Assembly: GCF_047314965.1 (NCBI RefSeq)
Contig: NZ_JBLBVK010000037.1
Location: forward strand, 1-52,807
Direction of reading: 5' to 3'
DNA length: 52,807 nt
Origin: JAVJUV01 sp047314965
GTDB lineage: Bacteria > Pseudomonadota > Alphaproteobacteria > Rhodobacterales > Rhodobacteraceae
Shown: in pieces, positions 49,399-52,807 of the stretch
Position numbering within the stretch: position 1 is the stretch's first letter
How the letters are laid out: every line of letters begins with the position of its first letter
Translations under genes and position numbers: made by a program
Notes under the pieces: generated by a model
The model's database searches: none
The model's input: the letters and a program-made list of their open reading frames with translations, nothing else
What the model was told of the DNA's origin: nothing

Positions 49399-50979
49399 TC
49401 AGTTCATGGTGAAATACTTCACCTTCGGTTGATCCTCGGGATCGACGTCGATCCCGACACCGTCCGCCATCCCCCAGTTCAGGACCTGGTGATGGATCGG
49501 GATATAGAGAACCTCGTCCTGCACGACGCGCCAGATATCCGCGATATCCGCTCTCCGTGACTCAAGGTCCGTGTTCGACGCCAGCGACTTGATCTTCGCG
49601 TCCAGCTCGTCGTTGTCGAAACCGGTGCCATTCCAGGTGCCGATATCGCTCTCGCGGCCATGCACCAGGAAGTTGAAGATGTACTCGGAATCGTACGTCG
49701 GCACGCCCCAGCCCAGCAAGTAGAAATCGGTCTTCCCGTCGGTGATCAGCGGGAAATGCTGCGCCTTGGATTTGGCGTCTAGGTTCACCGTAACGCCGAT
49801 CTGGCCCAGCATGCCGACAGCTGCCTGGCAGATCGCCTCATCGTTGATATAGCGATCGTTCGGGCAATCCAGCCGGATCGAGAACCCGTCACCGTAGCCG
49901 GCTTCGGCCATCAGCGCCTTGGCGCCCTCGATGTCGGTCGTGCTCTCGCTATCCATCGCTTCGGTCCAGCCGTTGACGAAAGGCGGCGCGATCATGCCCG
50001 CAGGCTGCGACTGACCGCGCATGACGACCTGCTGGATGGCGTCGCGGTTGATCGCCATCGACATGGCCTTGCGGACGCGCACATCCGCCAGCGGGTTCTT
50101 GCCGTCGACATTGTCGGCTTCGAGATCCTCGGCGCCCTGGTTCATCCCGAAGAAGATGACCCGGTTCTGCGGCGCTTGCTTGACGACCAGACCATCGGCG
50201 GCATCGACGCGGGCAAGATCCTGAACCGGCATGTCCTGCAGGAAGTTCACCTCGCCCGACAACAGCGCCGCCACCCGCGTCGCCGCGTTCTGGATGGGCG
50301 TGTAGACGATCTCGGTCACTTCCATCGGGAACATGTCGCGTCCCCAATAGCCGTCGTTCCGCGTCATCACGGTCTTCACGTCGGGCTCGCGGCTGACCAG
50401 CTTGTAGGGGCCGGTGCCGTTAGCATTCGTGGTCGCGAAGGTGATCTCGCCACCCTCGAAATCCTGCACGTTGACCGTGTTGTTCGCCTCGGTCCAGCCC
50501 TTGTCCATGATGAAGAGGTTGGTCAGGTTCGAGGGCAGAATCGGGTTCGGCCCGTCGGTGACGATCTCGATCGTGTGGTCGTCTACCGCGCGCACCTCGG
50601 TGATCGAGCCGATCAGCTCTTTCATGTCCGAGTTCGGCTGTTTCGCACGCTCGAAGCTGAAGACCACGTCTTCCGCCGTGAAGTCAGCTCCATCGTGGAA
50701 CTTCACACCCTGGCGCAGATTGAAGACCCAGACATTCGGATCCTCTGCGCTCGGCGCCCAGTCCGTCGCCAGTGCAGGCTCGAAAGCGCCCGTCGTGTCA
50801 CGGATGATCAGAGGCTCATACATCTGGTGGCGGATCGTGTGACTCGGACCCTCGTTCTGCGAATGAGGGTCAAGGGTCAGGGCGTCGCCGGCCCGCGCCC
50901 AGCGCAATGTCTCGGCATAAGACGGAACCGCAATCAATGCGGCCACAGACGCCAATGCGACTTTCTTTACGATGCTCAT
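49399..50979 (-). CDS. Oligopeptide-type ABC substrate-binding protein A
   Basis: A 526-aa periplasmic protein (family 5). I start it at ATG 50979, 6 bases after GGGAG, with a signal peptide of 22 residues (MSIVKKVALASVAALIAVPS, cleavage after SYA). The family's blocks follow: LRWARAGDALTLDPHSQNEG, VKFHDGADFTAEDVVFSFER, ANGTGPYKLVSREPDVKTVM, and KTDFYLLGWGVPTYDSEYIF. It is first in the operon of two binding proteins, two permeases and two ATPases. A hairpin separates it from paralogue B, so it may be made in larger amount. The presence of two receptors for one importer suggests two ligands or a regulated switch. Confidence 0.9.
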   Translation of the reverse strand: MSIVKKVALASVAALIAVPSYAETLRWARAGDALTLDPHSQNEGPSHTIRHQMYEPLIIRDTTGAFEPALATDWAPSAEDPNVWVFNLRQGVKFHDGADFTAEDVVFSFERAKQPNSDMKELIGSITEVRAVDDHTIEIVTDGPNPILPSNLTNLFIMDKGWTEANNTVNVQDFEGGEITFATTNANGTGPYKLVSREPDVKTVMTRNDGYWGRDMFPMEVTEIVYTPIQNAATRVAALLSGEVNFLQDMPVQDLARVDAADGLVVKQAPQNRVIFFGMNQGAEDLEADNVDGKNPLADVRVRKAMSMAINRDAIQQVVMRGQSQPAGMIAPPFVNGWTEAMDSESTTDIEGAKALMAEAGYGDGFSIRLDCPNDRYINDEAICQAAVGMLGQIGVTVNLDAKSKAQHFPLITDGKTDFYLLGWGVPTYDSEYIFNFLVHGRESDIGTWNGTGFDNDELDAKIKSLASNTDLESRRADIADIWRVVQDEVLYIPIHHQVLNWGMADGVGIDVDPEDQPKVKYFTMN

Positions 50980-51372
50980 GAATTCTCCCAGTCGGCTTTT
51001 TTTGTGATGCACCACTTTTCGACAAACCGGGACAAACCACAAGGCCGACAAGCGCTTTCCCGACAATAAACGTCAAGAAATGCCCCAGGCTCCCTGAGCC
51101 ATGCTCAAGCGGAACCTTCTATGCCTCGGCCAGAAGCGGCACCGATTCCCGAACTTCCAGAAAAGCCCAGATCGCACGCGTCGCCCGTTCGAACGCCCCT
51201 TGTTCCGGAACAACCGGACGGTCAGGTCGACCACCCAGTCCGGCTCGACGTCGCCTAATGGCTGCTTCTCACAGTAGCGGACGTTCGCAGAAATTTGGGT
51301 AATGACCGAGTTGCGGGACTTTGCTGCCGTTGAAACTGCTCGAGCGAACGGCTGCTATTGAGTTTCGGTGGT
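50980..51372. other. Gap upstream of the peptide operon with gene and repeat remnants
   Basis: 393 bases. On the minus strand a frame ending at TAG 51121-51119 reads EQGAFERATRAIWAFLEVRE near its end, which looks like a lost gene's tail, though I cannot name the family. MITE-like partial copy C lies at 51251-51316. The promoter of the binding-protein operon should be in 50980-51110; I see no clear consensus. Confidence 0.45.
51251..51316 (-). repeat. Partial copy C of the MITE-like repeat
   Basis: About 66 bases aligned with the right part of copy B in the same orientation, ending in the shared 13-mer GACCGAGTTGCGG (51304-51316) and including TTCGCAGAAAT. The other half of the element is missing. 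Confidence 0.6.
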
Positions 51373-51960
51373 TCAGTGCGCTCTCAGCATGCAGGTCGCA
51401 CCACGGCCCGCCGCATACATTTGCTCTGGCGTTGCCCTTGCCCGGAGCAGCGCTGAGATACCCACCACCGCGTTCACAAAATGAGCGGCAAGGTCATCAA
51501 GACTCGCGTCTTCGGTGACATCACCATCTCTTCGGGCATTCTCTAAAGCGTTTCGAAACCCCTTAGTTAGTCTGTTGAGATAGGCATCGACATACTTCGC
51601 ACTCCCCGGGTCCAGTGCGGCCCGTTCAACGGCTGTATTAGCCATGAGACAGCCAAGACCACGGAACTTCGACTCACTGGCAGATGCATAGCCGAGGAAG
51701 GCATCACGGATGGTCTGCGCGTTGGCTTCAGGCGCTTCAATTGGCGCCAGCACGCGGGACAAGTTGATCTCGCTGTAGCGATCAAGAGCGGCTTCGAAGA
51801 GTTCCTGCTTGGACCCGAACTCAGCATACATGCTTTTTCGGTTCATCCCCAGTTCATCAACGAGTTCAGCGGTGCTGGTCGCCGAATACCCCTGCCGCCG
51901 AAACAGTTCGATGGCGCGGTCAAGAACCTCTTCGCGATTGTATCCTTTTGGGCTGGGCAT
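51373..51960 (-). CDS. TetR-family regulator
   Basis: A 195-aa repressor. I choose ATG 51960, with GAGG 7 bases upstream, over a TTG 12 bases earlier. Residues 8-55 form the HTH (REEVLDRAIELFRRQGYSAT, then TAELVDELGMNRKSMYAEFG). The remaining part is the all-helical ligand domain, with GLGCLMANTAVERAALDPGS typical of the group that often controls oxidoreductases. It is divergent from the two ABM-type genes, and two identical 18-bp inverted repeats lie between. Control of those genes and of itself is therefore likely. The inducer is unknown. Confidence 0.9.
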   Translation of the reverse strand: MPSPKGYNREEVLDRAIELFRRQGYSATSTAELVDELGMNRKSMYAEFGSKQELFEAALDRYSEINLSRVLAPIEAPEANAQTIRDAFLGYASASESKFRGLGCLMANTAVERAALDPGSAKYVDAYLNRLTKGFRNALENARRDGDVTEDASLDDLAAHFVNAVVGISALLRARATPEQMYAAGRGATCMLRAH

Positions 51961-51989
51961 CGGCGTCCTCAAGAATGCTTATTGACTCC

Positions 51990-52017
51990 ATGGTAATCGA
52001 TCAGTTACCTATGTCAA
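51990..52017 (-). promoter_or_regulatory. Putative promoter of the tetR gene
   Basis: On the minus strand TTGACA (52017-52012) and TACCAT (51995-51990) are separated by 16 bases. The first operator lies between and over these boxes, which suits autorepression. Confidence 0.45.
51992..52009. promoter_or_regulatory. TetR operator, copy 1
   Basis: GGTAATCGATCAGTTACC, an inverted repeat with GGTAA/TTACC arms and a GATC centre. The identical 18 bases occur again at 52018, 26 bases on. Confidence 0.75.
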
Positions 52018-52035
52018 GGTAATCGATCAGTTACC
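52018..52035. promoter_or_regulatory. TetR operator, copy 2
   Basis: Identical to copy 1 in sequence and orientation. It ends 42 bases before the first ABM-type gene, so a bound dimer here would cover the start region of the plus-strand transcript. Confidence 0.75.
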
Positions 52036-52077
52036 ATACTGGAACTGACCACTAGGAACCAAAACCGGAGAGAGATC

Positions 52078-52446
52078 ATGGACACGAACGCAATCACAGT
52101 CGTCTACAAATGGACCGCAAAGCCGGGGCAGCTTGACGTGCTCAAAGGCATCTATGACGGCGTAACCGACGCCATGCAGGCGAATGAGCCCGGCGCTCTG
52201 GAAGTGCAGATCTATGTGTCGGAAGATGAAAACGCGCTTTATGTGCGCGACGTCTTTGCTGATGCGGGTGCACTGGGCTTTCACCTGAGCGAAACGGCGG
52301 GCCCGCATTTCCCAAGCCTTCTCGAAGTCGCAACGCCGGGTGCCTTTCTCTTCTTCGGCGATGTCCCGGCAGAGATGCAGCAGGCGGCCAAAGCCATGGG
52401 GCTCGCTGCCGAATTCGCCTGCCACAGAGTTGGCTTCAACCGCTGA
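52078..52446 (+). CDS. Antibiotic-biosynthesis-monooxygenase (ABM) domain protein
   Basis: A 122-aa cytoplasmic protein with GGAGAGAG 5 bases before ATG 52078. The ferredoxin-like dimeric alpha/beta barrel pattern is visible: VVYKWTAKPGQLDVLKGIYD as first strand and helix, ANEPGALEVQIYVSEDENAL as the second strand pair, then VRDVFADAGALGFHLSETAG and an all-residue-conserved type PHFPSLLE. Such proteins are cofactor-free quinol monooxygenases or related small oxygenases. It is first of at least two related genes controlled by the divergent TetR protein. Substrate unknown; a quinone-type or aldehyde inducer would fit the TetR context. Confidence 0.8.
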   Translation: MDTNAITVVYKWTAKPGQLDVLKGIYDGVTDAMQANEPGALEVQIYVSEDENALYVRDVFADAGALGFHLSETAGPHFPSLLEVATPGAFLFFGDVPAEMQQAAKAMGLAAEFACHRVGFNR

Positions 52447-52480
52447 ACCAAACGACGACCAAACCCAAAAGGATAGACCA

Positions 52481-52669
52481 ATGACCTTCCCAAACCTGAA
52501 ATTGACCGCCGCCGCTGCAATAATCGCTGTGATGGGTGCGCCTGCAATGGCCGAAAACGGTTCTGAAATCGCACTCACCTACGTTTGGACAGCGCACGAA
52601 GGGCAAGAGGAGCGGCTTGTCGCCACCTATGGAGCCGTCGGCGAGATACTTGAAGCCAATGAGCCCGGC
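52481..52669 (+). pseudogene. Exported ABM-like protein, 5' part, cut by IS3 insertion
   Basis: ATG 52481, with AAGGA 9 bases upstream, opens a signal peptide (LKLTAAAAIIAVMGAPAMA, cleavage before ENGSE). The following YVWTAHEGQEERLVATYGAV and ANEPG are clearly related to the first half of the neighbouring ABM-type protein (YKWTAKPGQ, then ANEPG), so this is a periplasmic paralogue. At 52670 the sequence changes into an IS3 end (TGTCTAGCCCC) and the frame stops at 52714 after foreign residues. Only 63 native codons remain in view; the rest may lie beyond the element. Confidence 0.75.
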
Positions 52670-52807
52670 TGTCTAGCCCCCTGTGTATGGGCCACTGATC
52701 AGGGGTTTCTCTAATAGGGTTTCAGGAACGGGCGGGCGCATGTTGAGTGCCTGATGCGGCCGGGTGTGATTGTACTGCCTGAGCCAGTGATTGATGACGA
52801 TCTGAGC
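52670..52807 (-). mobile_element. IS3-family insertion sequence, right end
   Basis: The element begins at TG 52670-52671 with TGTCTAGCCCCCTGTGTA and continues to the window edge. It carries the end of a transposase gene reading toward the junction. It interrupts the exported ABM-like gene. Confidence 0.7.
52673..52807 (-). CDS. IS3-family transposase OrfB, C-terminal part (cut by window end)
   Basis: The minus-strand frame enters at the right edge and stops at TAG 52675-52673, giving 44 residues. INHWLRQYNHTRPHQALNMR followed by PPVPETLLEKP is the signature carboxyl end of IS3-family OrfB integrase-like transposases, after the last acidic residue of the DDE site. The catalytic domain and orfA lie outside the window. 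It sits inside the insertion that cuts the exported ABM-like gene. Confidence 0.88.
   Translation of the reverse strand, partial: AQIVINHWLRQYNHTRPHQALNMRPPVPETLLEKPLISGPYTGG

Noticed and set aside
1..52807. CRISPR array, rRNA or tRNA genes
   Set aside because: No evenly spaced direct repeats and no tRNA T-arm pattern or rRNA-like block was noticed in any intergenic stretch; a covariance-model scan would settle tRNAs.

Overview
The window looks like chromosome (or a large replicon) of an alphaproteobacterium of the Rhodobacterales/Roseobacter type. I infer this from the high-GC coding sequence with lower-GC gaps, the frequent GTG and TTG starts, tightly overlapping ATGA/GTGA gene junctions, TRAP and oligopeptide ABC transporters, a DUF2924 plus large serine recombinase pair, and a DUF1127 small protein. 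No rRNA or tRNA gene and no CRISPR array was seen. The window begins inside a MscS-type channel gene and ends inside an IS3-family transposase gene.

Layout. 1-2.8 kb: MscS tail, a SnoaL-like protein, a paiB gene broken by one stop codon, and an exported ankyrin-cytochrome c fusion. 3.0-5.5 kb: a large serine recombinase with its DUF2924 partner, next to a cluster of TTCCCTGT repeats. 6.1-16.1 kb: a complete-looking amino-sugar (MurNAc/GlcNAc) locus. On the minus strand run a BadF-type sugar kinase, a GntR/UTRA regulator, a double-SIS isomerase/deaminase and NagA. On the plus strand run MurQ, an ABC sugar importer (binding protein, two permeases, ATPase) and a Gfo/Idh/MocA oxidoreductase. Twin operator-like repeats sit in the divergent promoter gap. 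16.1-17.5 kb: a stretch of decayed mobile DNA (integrase tail with its terminator, IS3 orfA fragment, repeat ends). 17.5-24.5 kb: a small secreted double-psi-barrel-like protein, then a divergent pair made of a 1165-aa GH18-like/CE4/GT2 polysaccharide synthase-deacetylase and a Tat-exported DUF3131 protein.

24.5-34.6 kb is accessory: a small exported protein, an MFS transporter, a LysR regulator divergent from a secreted protein-OsmC-GFA operon, a transposase fragment, a lipoprotein, a cytochrome P450, a DUF1194 protein and an NTF2-LuxR regulator. 34.7-40.7 kb is a sugar-acid type locus: IlvD/Edd dehydratase and SDR facing a TRAP transporter. 41.4-43.4 kb holds a winged-helix/TPR regulator and a DUF1127 protein. 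43.8-51.0 kb is an oligopeptide-type ABC operon with two tandem binding proteins. 51.4-52.8 kb is a TetR gene with two identical 18-bp operators facing two related ABM-type monooxygenase genes, the second cut by an IS3 element.

Two dispersed intergenic repeat families explain much of the non-coding DNA. One is a 152-bp MITE-like element with 15-bp terminal inverted repeats (two full copies in opposite orientation plus partial copies). The other is a 27-nt imperfect palindrome present four times. The best candidates for undescribed biology are the synthase/DUF3131 pair, the MurNAc locus with an unexplained oxidoreductase, and the two repeat families.
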